64,000 nucleotides of DNA, from assembly GCA_021774735.1 (NCBI GenBank), contig JAJFIS010000022.1:153930-217929 (forward strand), read 5' to 3'. Below are positions 53,792-64,000 of the stretch, in pieces (the first letter of the stretch is position 1; each line of letters begins with the position of its first letter). The notes under the pieces are model-generated. The model saw nothing but the letters and a program-made list of their open reading frames with translations. It was not told the origin of the DNA and made no database searches. Origin of the DNA: Alphaproteobacteria bacterium. GTDB taxonomy: Bacteria > Pseudomonadota > Alphaproteobacteria > Sphingomonadales > Kordiimonadaceae. The position numbers were made by a program, and so were the translations under genes.

Positions 53792-54946
53792 ATGACTAGT
53801 CAGTGGCAAGCAACATTTTTTGACGGCTCAAGTGCGGCTGGGAAAGCCGTTATGCTTACTCCTGGCGGGGAATCATTGTCGATTAAACATATGGATAATG
53901 GTGAAGTCGTCCTTTGGCCTTACACGGACGTTCACATTCTATATATGAGCAAAAATGGCTTGCAGATTGATCTTGGCTTAAAGGGTGAGCCGTCTGTGCG
54001 CTTAAAGATTACGGGTTCAGAAACAGTAGAAATGATGAAAACCGTTGTGCAGATGCCCACCAAAAAATCTGAATGGGAGCAAGGGGCAAAAGTCTCTGCT
54101 GTGCTGGTAGCAATCACGCTGGTGCTATTTTTGATGATTTGGCAGTTTGAGCGTATTCTGCCAGATCTATTGCCCGATAGTTATGTCAAATCCATGGGGA
54201 AAGCAGGAGCAGATACGATACATTCCATGTATGGCCAGACGTGCAAAAGCAAGGATGGGAATGCCGCACTGGAAAAAATGCTCAATCGAACGATGGGCAA
54301 AACCGCCTTGCATACGGACATAAAATTAACGGTGGCAAACTCTGGAATGGTTAACGCTCTTGCTTTGCCCGATGGCTATATCATCATCTTTAGAGGCCTG
54401 ATTGATAAAGCTGGAAATGCTGAAGAAGTTGCGGGTGTTCTTGCCCATGAAATTGGCCATGTGAAGCATAAGCATTCTCTGCGCGGCCTAGCACGAAGTC
54501 TAGGTCTTGATATTGTTTTAGCCATGATGGGCAGTGGCACGAGCGTAGATATTTCTGGTTATCTTATGAATACAAGTTTTTCTCGCTCCATGGAAAGTGC
54601 GGCTGATGAGGCTAGCCTAAAATTACTTGAAGAGGCTGGCATTTCCGCCCAACCCTTATCAGCGTTTTTCTCCCGTCTCAGCACATTAGGAGAACCAGCC
54701 GATTCAGATGAAGAAGACCCACCTTCAGATCAGGGTGATGAAAAAAATTGGGCGCTTGATCAATTAGAAGACCTGCTAAATTCAGCAGAAGAATATCTAT
54801 CAACCCATCCGCTACCGGGTGACCGCGCTGAGATGTTTGCCCAAGCTGAATGGGAAACTGGAGAAGCTGTTCTAAATGCTGATGAATGGCAGGCTCTACG
54901 CAATATCTGCGGTACGCCAGAAACTGATGATAGTATCACTGACTGA
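53792..54946 (+). CDS. M48 family metalloprotease
   Basis: 384 residues. An N-terminal cytoplasmic region (about 1-98) resembles a small beta domain. One clear membrane segment lies at about 100-119. The peptidase domain has HEIGH at 219-223 (zinc ligands H219 and H223, catalytic E220) and the third ligand near E268 in SRSMESAADEA. An acidic segment (about 305-325) follows. M48 proteases of this kind (HtpX/LoiP/BepA group) handle misfolded membrane proteins. GGGGGCG precedes ATG 53792. A hydrolase follows 24 bases later. Confidence 0.88.
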   Translation: MTSQWQATFFDGSSAAGKAVMLTPGGESLSIKHMDNGEVVLWPYTDVHILYMSKNGLQIDLGLKGEPSVRLKITGSETVEMMKTVVQMPTKKSEWEQGAKVSAVLVAITLVLFLMIWQFERILPDLLPDSYVKSMGKAGADTIHSMYGQTCKSKDGNAALEKMLNRTMGKTALHTDIKLTVANSGMVNALALPDGYIIIFRGLIDKAGNAEEVAGVLAHEIGHVKHKHSLRGLARSLGLDIVLAMMGSGTSVDISGYLMNTSFSRSMESAADEASLKLLEEAGISAQPLSAFFSRLSTLGEPADSDEEDPPSDQGDEKNWALDQLEDLLNSAEEYLSTHPLPGDRAEMFAQAEWETGEAVLNADEWQALRNICGTPETDDSITD

Positions 54947-54970
54947 TAATCATTTATTTGAGTAAGTCCA

Positions 54971-55720
54971 ATGACTGATAAAATTCGATATCTTGATAGC
55001 ACCCATGGTACCCGCATAGCTTACCGCCAAACAAAAGGCACCAGCCCCGGCGTGATGTTTTTTGGGGGTTTCATGTCAGACATGGAAGGTGGCAAAGCCA
55101 TAGCGCTGGAGCAGTGGTGCGAGGAAAACGGTCACGCCTTTCTACGTTTCGATTATATGGGCCACGGAGCTAGCAGCGGCGCGTTTAAAGACGGCACCAT
55201 AGGCTTATGGCGACAAGACGCTCTTGCTGTTTTTGATGCGTTAACTACGGGTCCGCAAATTCTTGTCGGCAGCAGCATGGGTGGTTGGATGGCGATGCTA
55301 GTTGCCAAGGCCCGGGCTGAGCGCATTGCCGGCTTTGTCGGTATTGCCGCAGCACCAGACTTCACCAAGCGCCTGTGGGATAGCCTGTCAGAAGATGATC
55401 AATTGACTATTCGCCGTGATGGAAAGCTTTTAATAGCCAGTGAATATGGCCCTGACCCTTATATCTTCACCGAAGAACTATTTAGAGATGGTGCCCAGTA
55501 CCCCATTTTAGGCAGGCCCTTTTCCCATGATTATCCCGTAAAGCTGATCCAAGGCAGCGCAGACCCCGATGTGCCGTGGCAAGTGGCGCTTGATATTGCT
55601 GATACACTTGAAGGGGATGACATTGAAGTCATCTTGGTGAAGGACGGTGATCATAGGCTTTCAACGCCGCTCGACCTGAAGCGTCTCATTAATGCCGTCA
55701 GCTTATTGGTTGGGGACTAA
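54971..55720 (+). CDS. Alpha/beta hydrolase
   Basis: 249 residues of the serine alpha/beta hydrolase fold. The oxyanion region is FFGGFMSDMEGGKA, the nucleophile elbow is VGSSMGGWM with S102, the acid is likely in GSADPDVPW and the histidine in DGDHRLSTP. FLRFDYMGHGASSG is typical of ABHD10/peptidase-S9-like members that cleave thioesters or esters. Substrate unknown. It ends seven bases from the convergent outer-membrane barrel gene. Confidence 0.87.
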   Translation: MTDKIRYLDSTHGTRIAYRQTKGTSPGVMFFGGFMSDMEGGKAIALEQWCEENGHAFLRFDYMGHGASSGAFKDGTIGLWRQDALAVFDALTTGPQILVGSSMGGWMAMLVAKARAERIAGFVGIAAAPDFTKRLWDSLSEDDQLTIRRDGKLLIASEYGPDPYIFTEELFRDGAQYPILGRPFSHDYPVKLIQGSADPDVPWQVALDIADTLEGDDIEVILVKDGDHRLSTPLDLKRLINAVSLLVGD

Positions 55721-55726
55721 GAACTT

Positions 55727-57490
55727 TTAAAAATACCACGCTAAGCGAAGCTGCAAGAAATCATCATCGCGAATGAAAAACATCGGGTCAGTAAATGATT
55801 GGCCAATGAAAAAGCGAGCATCCAAGCTCAGCTTCATACTGTCACCAACCCGTCTGCTGGCTTCAAAGAAAAATGACTTTGACCGGCTATCCAAATCAAA
55901 TATCGCACCGCCTAAAAACTCGGTAGAGTTCACATCATTCAGCGCCCAGCGAAGCCCGACGAAGGCATCTTCTTCAAATGGATTAGGGCCAGCGTCGCCC
56001 CGGCTGTCATGCAAATATTCTGCGAGCAAGCCTAGGTCACTTTCGCCGCCCGACAAGCCATAGAGCGTATATTCAAAACCCACCGCCGCCGTGAAATGCC
56101 TGCCAAAACCACCCCGCCGCCATTGGCGAATGGCTTCCCCTTTGATCAACAAACCATCAAAGGTGCCTTGAAGCTCGATGCCTGTTTGATCAATGCGGTC
56201 ATAAAAGGGCGCAAAGATAGGCCCTAGCGCATCAAACTTTATCGGCACAAGCCGAGGGTCACGCGATGTACCGCGAAAATGAGAAAGGGCCAGATCAAAT
56301 TGACCCACTGAATGGGACCAACGCGCTGCTAAATCATTGTGCCATTTATTGCCGCCGTGCCAAAAGGTCGTTGCCCCTCGGTTTATCCGTACTGGCACAT
56401 TTGGGCGGCCATCTAAGCCCGGAAAGGCCCGCACCCGCGTATAGGGCAGGCTATAAAAGCTAAAGAGGCCAAAATCACTATCATAGGACAGCGCAACCAT
56501 CGGCTGGCCAAGCTTATCTTCACTGTCGAGGTCTTCCACTGCATCGTCTTGGTTGATAATATCGACCAAATGCGCGCTTTCTGTCACGCCCCAAAATTCC
56601 ACATCCATCCCTACTTTCAGCTCAAGGCGGTCATGCACCCAAACCAGCTTGGCTTCACGGATATCAACGTGGCTCCGCCTATCATCATTGCTGTCAAAGC
56701 GGGCAAAGGGGCGGGCGGTTAGGATGATGTCTCCATCAGCAGATTCTAACGTCAAATCTGGTTCAATCGCCACAGAACCCGTCCAACGCGGCAAGCCCAC
56801 CGGGGTCTCAGAGGCCTGGGTGAAATAGCGCCCTTCAAGCTCAATGAGGCCAGAAAAATCTGTGATCCAACTATTATCAACGGGGCGTTTTACAGGCGCG
56901 GGTGGCGTTGATTTCGCCTTCACCGGCGGCTTGTTTTCCTCCACTGGGCGACGATTGCCGCGCTTCTTGAAACTATCGGGTATTTCCTGCGCCGGCACTT
57001 CTGTGCTGGCGGCAGGCTTTGTCGCTGGTGTGACCGCTGCTTCAACGACAACCCGGGGCTCTTCTCTAATTGCCACAACCGGCATCGATGTGGCCTCTAT
57101 GTCTAAAACAAGGCGGTGCCCACGACCCGCATAAGGTTTAAGAGGGAAAAGTCGCGCCATCGCCATGGGCCTGTTCAGTGCCAGCCTTATCTCTGTACCG
57201 CCATCAATTTGGTCAAGAAATATAGCGCTAATACCACTCGTCCGCGCCAACGCATCCACCGTGGCACCTGCGCTTTCACCGTCTTCAAAAAACAAGGTGA
57301 TCGACCGGCCATCAGCGCTACCATTCACCTGTGGCATATCCGCAGTGCCCGACACGTCAAAAACAACACGGGTAAAATCACCATGCACACCGCTGCGCAC
57401 ATGCTCAATTTTATCCCCGGCGAAAGTAACGCTTGAGACCAGCATCGAACTAGCCAGCAAAAATGGTTTTATGCCTGAGTTAAACCGCAT
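55727..57490 (-). CDS. AMIN-like domain fused to outer-membrane beta-barrel
   Basis: 587 residues. Signal peptide about 1-24. An N-terminal AMIN-like beta domain (about 28-132; TRVVFDVSGTADMPQ ... GRGHRLVLDIEAT) could bind peptidoglycan or a partner. A Pro/Lys/Ala-rich linker (about 140-205) follows. The rest is a barrel of alternating strands with acidic loops (KVGMDVEFWGVTES, AVGFEYTLYGLSGG), ending in the aromatic LRLAWYF expected of outer-membrane proteins. It is last in a tight minus-strand operon with a LolA-like protein and an RND permease, so it probably forms their outer-membrane component. Confidence 0.8.
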   Translation of the reverse strand: MRFNSGIKPFLLASSMLVSSVTFAGDKIEHVRSGVHGDFTRVVFDVSGTADMPQVNGSADGRSITLFFEDGESAGATVDALARTSGISAIFLDQIDGGTEIRLALNRPMAMARLFPLKPYAGRGHRLVLDIEATSMPVVAIREEPRVVVEAAVTPATKPAASTEVPAQEIPDSFKKRGNRRPVEENKPPVKAKSTPPAPVKRPVDNSWITDFSGLIELEGRYFTQASETPVGLPRWTGSVAIEPDLTLESADGDIILTARPFARFDSNDDRRSHVDIREAKLVWVHDRLELKVGMDVEFWGVTESAHLVDIINQDDAVEDLDSEDKLGQPMVALSYDSDFGLFSFYSLPYTRVRAFPGLDGRPNVPVRINRGATTFWHGGNKWHNDLAARWSHSVGQFDLALSHFRGTSRDPRLVPIKFDALGPIFAPFYDRIDQTGIELQGTFDGLLIKGEAIRQWRRGGFGRHFTAAVGFEYTLYGLSGGESDLGLLAEYLHDSRGDAGPNPFEEDAFVGLRWALNDVNSTEFLGGAIFDLDSRSKSFFFEASRRVGDSMKLSLDARFFIGQSFTDPMFFIRDDDFLQLRLAWYF

Positions 57491-57503
57491 GTCTGTCCTT
57501 CCC

Positions 57504-58322
57504 TTACCGCGCCCGTTTCAAGGCGGCTTGGCTAAAATCTCGATCTGTTAAGCCCGTTTGAAAGATCATATTTGACCAGCTTAATGTGGTCGATTTGCCG
57601 CTTTTATGGTTAACCATATCCAGCTTATGTCCCCGCCAATATTTACCCAGATATTGCCGGTAGTCTGTAATATTCAGGGTTTTAAAATGGTCCCCACGCC
57701 GGTCATAAAATTCAATTTTATGAACCCTATATTCTTCGGTGTCCGTCCAAACGGTGGTTTTGGTGTAGCCCGAATATTCAAAAGCCGGCAAGCGTTCCAC
57801 CACATGACAGGTTAAGTCACCGCAGGCTTCATCGCGCAGCCAAACATAGGTATATTTCGCCACTTCTGGCGACCCCATATCTTCATATGAGAATTCTGAA
57901 CCCATAAAGCTACCGGCTTTATTGCGGCTTGAAATACGCTTAACTCGTTTGATGGACGGCAGAAACAGCCACTGATCATCCGCATCCAAAATGTTGGAAT
58001 GGGTCAAGAGCGCGGTTCCTTTAACGTCCCGTGGGCGATCAAACACCACCATCGACTTATCACCGACCTCCAAGGCCATTTCTTCTAATGTTAAAATACG
58101 CAGTTCACGTTCGCTAGTACCACCGCGTTTGTTACGCAAAGTCATTTTTAGCTCAGCGCTACTATCATGAAAACCTGCGTCCCGGGCTTCTGCAATTTCT
58201 GCGATTGCCCTACCCTTGGCAGCTGCGTCCATATCTTTAAAAGGATTATCTTGAGCGCTGGCACCTGTCATGGGCAGTCCCAAAAATGATGCAGCAATCA
58301 AAACTTTGGAAATATGTTTCAT
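57504..58322 (-). CDS. LolA-like outer-membrane lipoprotein-sorting protein
   Basis: 272 residues from ATG 58322 (CAGGAG eight bases upstream), with a signal peptide ending near ASA. The mature part is the half-barrel fold seen in LolA-like proteins found beside RND permeases: KGTALLTHSNILDADDQWLFLP, ISSRNKAGSFMGSEFSYEDM, EYSGYTKTTVWTD and the closing SWSNMIFQTGLTDRDF. It is not the canonical LolA; members of this group are thought to carry lipids or lipoproteins across the periplasm. Spacing to neighbours is 23 and 13 bases. Confidence 0.87.
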   Translation of the reverse strand: MKHISKVLIAASFLGLPMTGASAQDNPFKDMDAAAKGRAIAEIAEARDAGFHDSSAELKMTLRNKRGGTSERELRILTLEEMALEVGDKSMVVFDRPRDVKGTALLTHSNILDADDQWLFLPSIKRVKRISSRNKAGSFMGSEFSYEDMGSPEVAKYTYVWLRDEACGDLTCHVVERLPAFEYSGYTKTTVWTDTEEYRVHKIEFYDRRGDHFKTLNITDYRQYLGKYWRGHKLDMVNHKSGKSTTLSWSNMIFQTGLTDRDFSQAALKRAR

Positions 58323-58345
58323 TATATGGCTCCTGTAACCAATCA

Positions 58346-60682
58346 TTAGGATTTACTCTTAAGGGTATTAGAGGTTCTACCGTGGCCATCTGCCAATAGT
58401 AAAATTGCCGGAAGAACAAAAAAGTCAGTCACTAAGGCAAGAAATATCACCATAGATAACATGGTGCCAAACTGAGCATTTAGCGCGAAGTTGGAGAATG
58501 AGAGCACCAAGAAGCCCGCCACTAATACAAAGGCTGAAATCCAAAGAGCACTGCCGACCGTATTAAACGCATAGCGAATGCCGTCCACTGCACTGAGTGA
58601 TTTCTCAACCCTTGCACGGCGATATTTCGCGAGGAAATGCACCGTGAAATCCACGATCAAGCCCAAAGAAGCTGCCGTAACCAGCGATGATGATGCCCCG
58701 ACTTCACCGACAAATATAGCCCAGATACCAAAAGCAAATATGGCCGGGGTTAGGTTAGGGAAAAGAGATATGAAACCATAGCGCACACTGCGCAGGGCAA
58801 AGATTAACAAAATGGAGATCAACACCAAAGCAATACCGGTGCCACTAAACATGGCTTTTGCGTTGCGCTCAGTTAGGAATGAGAAAATAATGGAAACGCC
58901 GCTCATCCGCGAGACCATCTCAGGCGGCACGTTGTCTGCCAACCATGCTTCAGTTCGTTTTTTAAGCTCCTGCGTATTCGACGAACTAATATCATGGATC
59001 ACTACCATCACCCGGCTCGCGCTTTTGTCGATATCCAATTGATTGTTTAAATCCAGCCCTTGAGGCACGCTCATTTCATAGAGAAGCATATATTGCGCCG
59101 CCACTTCCGGATCGGTTGGCAAAATATACATGGCCGGATCATCCCCGTGCATAGAGCGGTTTAAGCGCCGCATAACATCAGCAATTGAGGTCACATGGGC
59201 CACTTCAGGCTGGGACCGCAGCCATGTGGAAAAGGCATCTAAATGATACAGATATTTAGGGTCCGAGACACCTGTAAGCTCGTCCCCTGTACCAAGAGAA
59301 AGGTCCGCAAAGAAAACGCCTGGAATATTTTCAGAGATATAATCCGCGTCTTGGCGGTATTCCATCGATTTACCGAAAAACTGGGTTACCCGATCATTAA
59401 ATTCCAAACTTGGAATTATTGCTAAAAACCCCAGTGATATAAATAAGCTTATCACGGCAATGCGTTTCGGGCTTTTGATGACAATATCAACAACACCGCC
59501 CAGTGCTTTTGCCTCTATCTTGCCTTCAGATCTTTTGCGCATGGGCAGAACCGCCATCATGGCAGGCAGCAAAACGATACTATAGGCCCAGGCAATTATC
59601 GCCCCTATTGCACATAGGTTACCAAGCTCGCGGAAAGGCGGGGCGTCAGAAAAATTAAGGGTAAGAAAACCAACCGCGGTCGTGATGCTGGTAATAAATA
59701 CCGGCTGCATATTCAGCCGCAGGCTTTCCATAATGGCAGTGTGCTTCTCATCGCCGCGAGCGATTTGGGCGTAAGCGCTGGTGATGATGTGAATAGAATC
59801 AGCAATTGCAATGGTTAAAATAATGATCGGGCCATTGACAGTGGCAGTGTTAATAATCAGTCCAAAATGCCCAAGAATGCCCATGGTAACAATAACGCTG
59901 ACAATAACCACAGCAAGGGCCGCGAAAGTGCCCGAGACGGAGCGGACGAACAAGATCATCGCAACGATCAACACCAATGCCATGATCGGAAATAGAGTCG
60001 TTATGTCCTCTATCGAGGCACGTTCAAAGGCGTTTGATAGCAAGGTAATGCCGTTTAAGGCGATATGCACTGTCGGTTCTTTTTCTTGCAAGGCATCCCG
60101 GAGGCGGCGAATTTCATCGGCAGCATTTGTGTTAACATTAGCCTCACCCGCAGGGAACTCATAGGCAACAACAATAACCGTTGTCAGGCCATCAGGGCTG
60201 ATCAGGCGCCCTTTTGTGGCTGTTTCACTAAGGGCTGCGGCTTTTACTTTTGCAATTTTTTCAGCGGTAAGGTCTCGGGTGTCTAGAACCAAATCTTCAA
60301 TGATAAGGTCATCACCTTCAGCGTAGGTCATCTGGTAATTGGTGATCGAGTCTACCCTAGACACATGCTTCAAGCGCCAAGCCTCATTGGTCACCGCATG
60401 GATAAAGCTTAGTCGCTCTTCGCTAAAAATATCGCCCTCGGGCCACTTCAAGACGATCGTGGCATTATCCACCTTGCCGTAGGTTGCTTCAATTTTATCA
60501 TGGGCTTGCAGATCGGGGTTTTCAGGCGAGAAAAAGATACGATATTCATTAGAAAAACCAAGCTTCTGCATGCCAACACCAGCACCAACAACCGTTACCA
60601 AGGAAAGCAATATCACCAGCCAGCGATACTTAATAAGAAGTCTTGAATATAGACTGTAACGTTCAGCCGTAGAAACATTCAT
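58346..60682 (-). CDS. RND/MMPL-type inner-membrane transporter
   Basis: 778 residues with twelve membrane segments in two repeats: one segment near 24-42, a periplasmic loop to about 225, five segments to about 380, then the same pattern from about 412 to 765. The first-repeat core has IADSIHIITSAYAQ and the second LGLIVDFTVHFLAKYRR, each carrying the conserved proton-relay acid. The family includes lipid exporters such as MmpL and HpnN. It is first in the three-gene operon with LolA-like and AMIN-barrel proteins, suggesting trans-envelope lipid transport. Confidence 0.9.
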   Translation of the reverse strand: MNVSTAERYSLYSRLLIKYRWLVILLSLVTVVGAGVGMQKLGFSNEYRIFFSPENPDLQAHDKIEATYGKVDNATIVLKWPEGDIFSEERLSFIHAVTNEAWRLKHVSRVDSITNYQMTYAEGDDLIIEDLVLDTRDLTAEKIAKVKAAALSETATKGRLISPDGLTTVIVVAYEFPAGEANVNTNAADEIRRLRDALQEKEPTVHIALNGITLLSNAFERASIEDITTLFPIMALVLIVAMILFVRSVSGTFAALAVVIVSVIVTMGILGHFGLIINTATVNGPIIILTIAIADSIHIITSAYAQIARGDEKHTAIMESLRLNMQPVFITSITTAVGFLTLNFSDAPPFRELGNLCAIGAIIAWAYSIVLLPAMMAVLPMRKRSEGKIEAKALGGVVDIVIKSPKRIAVISLFISLGFLAIIPSLEFNDRVTQFFGKSMEYRQDADYISENIPGVFFADLSLGTGDELTGVSDPKYLYHLDAFSTWLRSQPEVAHVTSIADVMRRLNRSMHGDDPAMYILPTDPEVAAQYMLLYEMSVPQGLDLNNQLDIDKSASRVMVVIHDISSSNTQELKKRTEAWLADNVPPEMVSRMSGVSIIFSFLTERNAKAMFSGTGIALVLISILLIFALRSVRYGFISLFPNLTPAIFAFGIWAIFVGEVGASSSLVTAASLGLIVDFTVHFLAKYRRARVEKSLSAVDGIRYAFNTVGSALWISAFVLVAGFLVLSFSNFALNAQFGTMLSMVIFLALVTDFFVLPAILLLADGHGRTSNTLKSKS

Positions 60683-61025
60683 GCCTGATTATCCTGTTTT
60701 TAGCATTTAACGGCCACGCCAAATTTATAAACTGTGGCTTTTTCTCAATGCCTGCCGCCCCACCTGTGGCGACTTCTGATAACACTATAGGAGGAAAGTG
60801 AAAGAAAGCCAAAAAACACTCTCAAATTTTAGATAAAATTTCTATTTCCTTAAGCAACAAAAATTTGTACTTTTCTCACTGAATATTTTATGCCCGTTTG
60901 CGCAATAGCAACAAGATGAATATAATGTCAGATAATGCTTAAACTTAGGGCGAGAGTTTCTGTTCATGACGTACTACACCTCTATCATCTAGATGGTTTA
61001 AATGGCATAAGAAAAAGGTTGGTTT
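60683..61025. other. AT-rich intergenic region between RND operon and kinase gene
   Basis: 343 bases that hold the divergent upstream regions of both genes. AGGAGG at about 60789 precedes a 12-codon frame from a GTG, which I do not consider a gene. No RNA, operator or terminator could be supported. Confidence 0.5.
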
Positions 61026-61781
61026 GTGCATCTGAACTTCAGAAACTATAAAACCGTTAGGCAAATAGCCATCGGATCATATGGAACCGTAGATCTAGTC
61101 CAGGCACCATCGGGCAATCTATACGCTAAAAAAACTTTGGACGGTCGGGACAATTTTGGTATCGGACCAAAGGTGCTAGGTGCCAGATTTGCTGCTGAAA
61201 TTGCTATGATGCGCAAAATACACCACCCGAATGTCATGCCCGTTTTGGCTTCCGTAACAGGGAGCCAATCTTCAACGTATCTTATGCCTTTCGCCAATCG
61301 AATTTTATGGTCCGAGCTGAAGCGAGATAAGATTGATTTAGACGAATCAATAAAAATTCTTACACAAATGTTGGATGCTCTAGATGCTATTCATGAGGCA
61401 GGCCTGCATCATAGAGACCTATGTCCCGCTAATATAGTGGGTATTAGTCTGCCAGAAAAACCCATCGTCTGGAAACTAACTGATTTTGGTGTGGCGGCGG
61501 AAATCGGTGCGGAACCGGGGTTGGGAAGACGGGGCTGTGGCCGCGATCCCTTTGCCGCTCCAGAAACATGTAAAGTACCTTTTAAGGGAACGGCAAAAAG
61601 CGATATTTTTTCATGGGGCGAGCTAGCAAAGGCCCTATTAAAACCGCGAATGAGCGAGGCTGAATGGCATAAAATTGAGCCTGTGGTTGATCGCAGCAGA
61701 GAGCTTAAATCCAGAGGGCGATATTCAAATATACATGCTTTACGCATCGCCTTGAACAAAGTGGTGCCGGGTATTTTTTAA
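61026..61781 (+). CDS. Small Ser/Thr protein kinase-like protein
   Basis: 251 residues, essentially a bare kinase domain without membrane or sensor segments. GTG 61026 starts the frame. The glycine-rich loop is IAIGSYGTV (first Gly replaced by Ala). Lys at 35-36 in YAKKTL is the VAIK lysine and E58 the helix-C acid. HRD at 129-131 with N136 and DFG at 153-155 are present, and APE appears at 178-180. HRDLCPAN has Cys where Ser/Thr kinases have Lys. The core is otherwise intact, so it may be active. It is convergent with the adhesin gene. Confidence 0.83.
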   Translation: MHLNFRNYKTVRQIAIGSYGTVDLVQAPSGNLYAKKTLDGRDNFGIGPKVLGARFAAEIAMMRKIHHPNVMPVLASVTGSQSSTYLMPFANRILWSELKRDKIDLDESIKILTQMLDALDAIHEAGLHHRDLCPANIVGISLPEKPIVWKLTDFGVAAEIGAEPGLGRRGCGRDPFAAPETCKVPFKGTAKSDIFSWGELAKALLKPRMSEAEWHKIEPVVDRSRELKSRGRYSNIHALRIALNKVVPGIF

Positions 61782-61827
61782 AAGTGGCTCCACATAGAAT
61801 CACCTAATTTATTTTGGATGATTATGA

Positions 61828-64000
<2,173 letters not shown>

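Noticed and set aside
60789..60832. Tiny frame after AGGAGG upstream of the kinase gene
   Set aside because: Only 12 codons from a GTG, very close to the AGGAGG, with no similarity to known leader peptides.

Overview
The window looks like a chromosomal segment of a free-living, probably aquatic, alphaproteobacterium. The clearest marker is a GcrA cell-cycle regulator (2148-2558). The haem block (hemC-hemD-mitofilin-like-hemY), the full SUF Fe-S operon with an Rrf2-type regulator, and the two-part thrS-infC / rpmI-rplT-pheS-pheT translation block fit the same group. Coding density is high, with many 4- or 8-nt gene overlaps. There is one tRNA, no rRNA, no insertion sequence and no CRISPR array. 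I do not assign a genus.

Layout. 1-2558: truncated argD, an ABC-2 permease and divergent gcrA. 2735-6483: cytochrome c', an HD-domain protein, then on the minus strand a coupled operon of two TPP-dependent E1 subunits and a cytochrome b561. 6544-12740: divergent SUF operon (regulator-sufB-C-D-S-T-A) behind a TTGACA promoter that abuts an IscR-type operator. 12782-17815: enoyl-CoA hydratase, then a MacA/MacB-like exporter (adaptor, ATPase, two permeases). 17830-22958: tRNA-Thr(CGU), then a cobalamin riboswitch controlling btuB-F-C-D. 22971-27081: a divergent CobS homologue, a PnuC-type transporter and a 7TMR-DISM hybrid kinase. 27078-34430: hemY, mitofilin-like, hemD and hemC on the minus strand, with tsaD, gpsA, a YciI protein and a Rieske protein divergent. 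34427-43695: lipoprotein, TPR protein, SixA, exported methyltransferase-like protein, GST, hybrid kinase, acetyl-CoA synthetase and a methyltransferase. 43815-53593: pheT, pheS, rplT, rpmI, a plus-strand insertion of two TraB/GumN paralogues and a DNA glycosylase, then infC and thrS. 53792-60682: M48 protease, hydrolase, and a three-gene envelope operon (RND/MMPL permease, LolA-like protein, AMIN-beta-barrel fusion). 61026-64000: a small Ser/Thr kinase-like protein and the C-terminal part of a giant repetitive RTX-type adhesin running off the right edge.

How the genes work together. The SUF operon supplies Fe-S clusters and appears fed back through the operator at 6594-6618. The B12 riboswitch couples cobalamin level to outer- and inner-membrane uptake. 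The haem genes supply cofactor for cytochromes such as those at 2735 and 3892. The most unusual parts are the RND/LolA-like/AMIN-barrel operon, the giant adhesin with long DNA tandem repeats, the CobS homologue lacking its acidic signature, the duplicated segment inside the riboswitch, and an infC whose best ribosome-binding site points to an AUA start codon.
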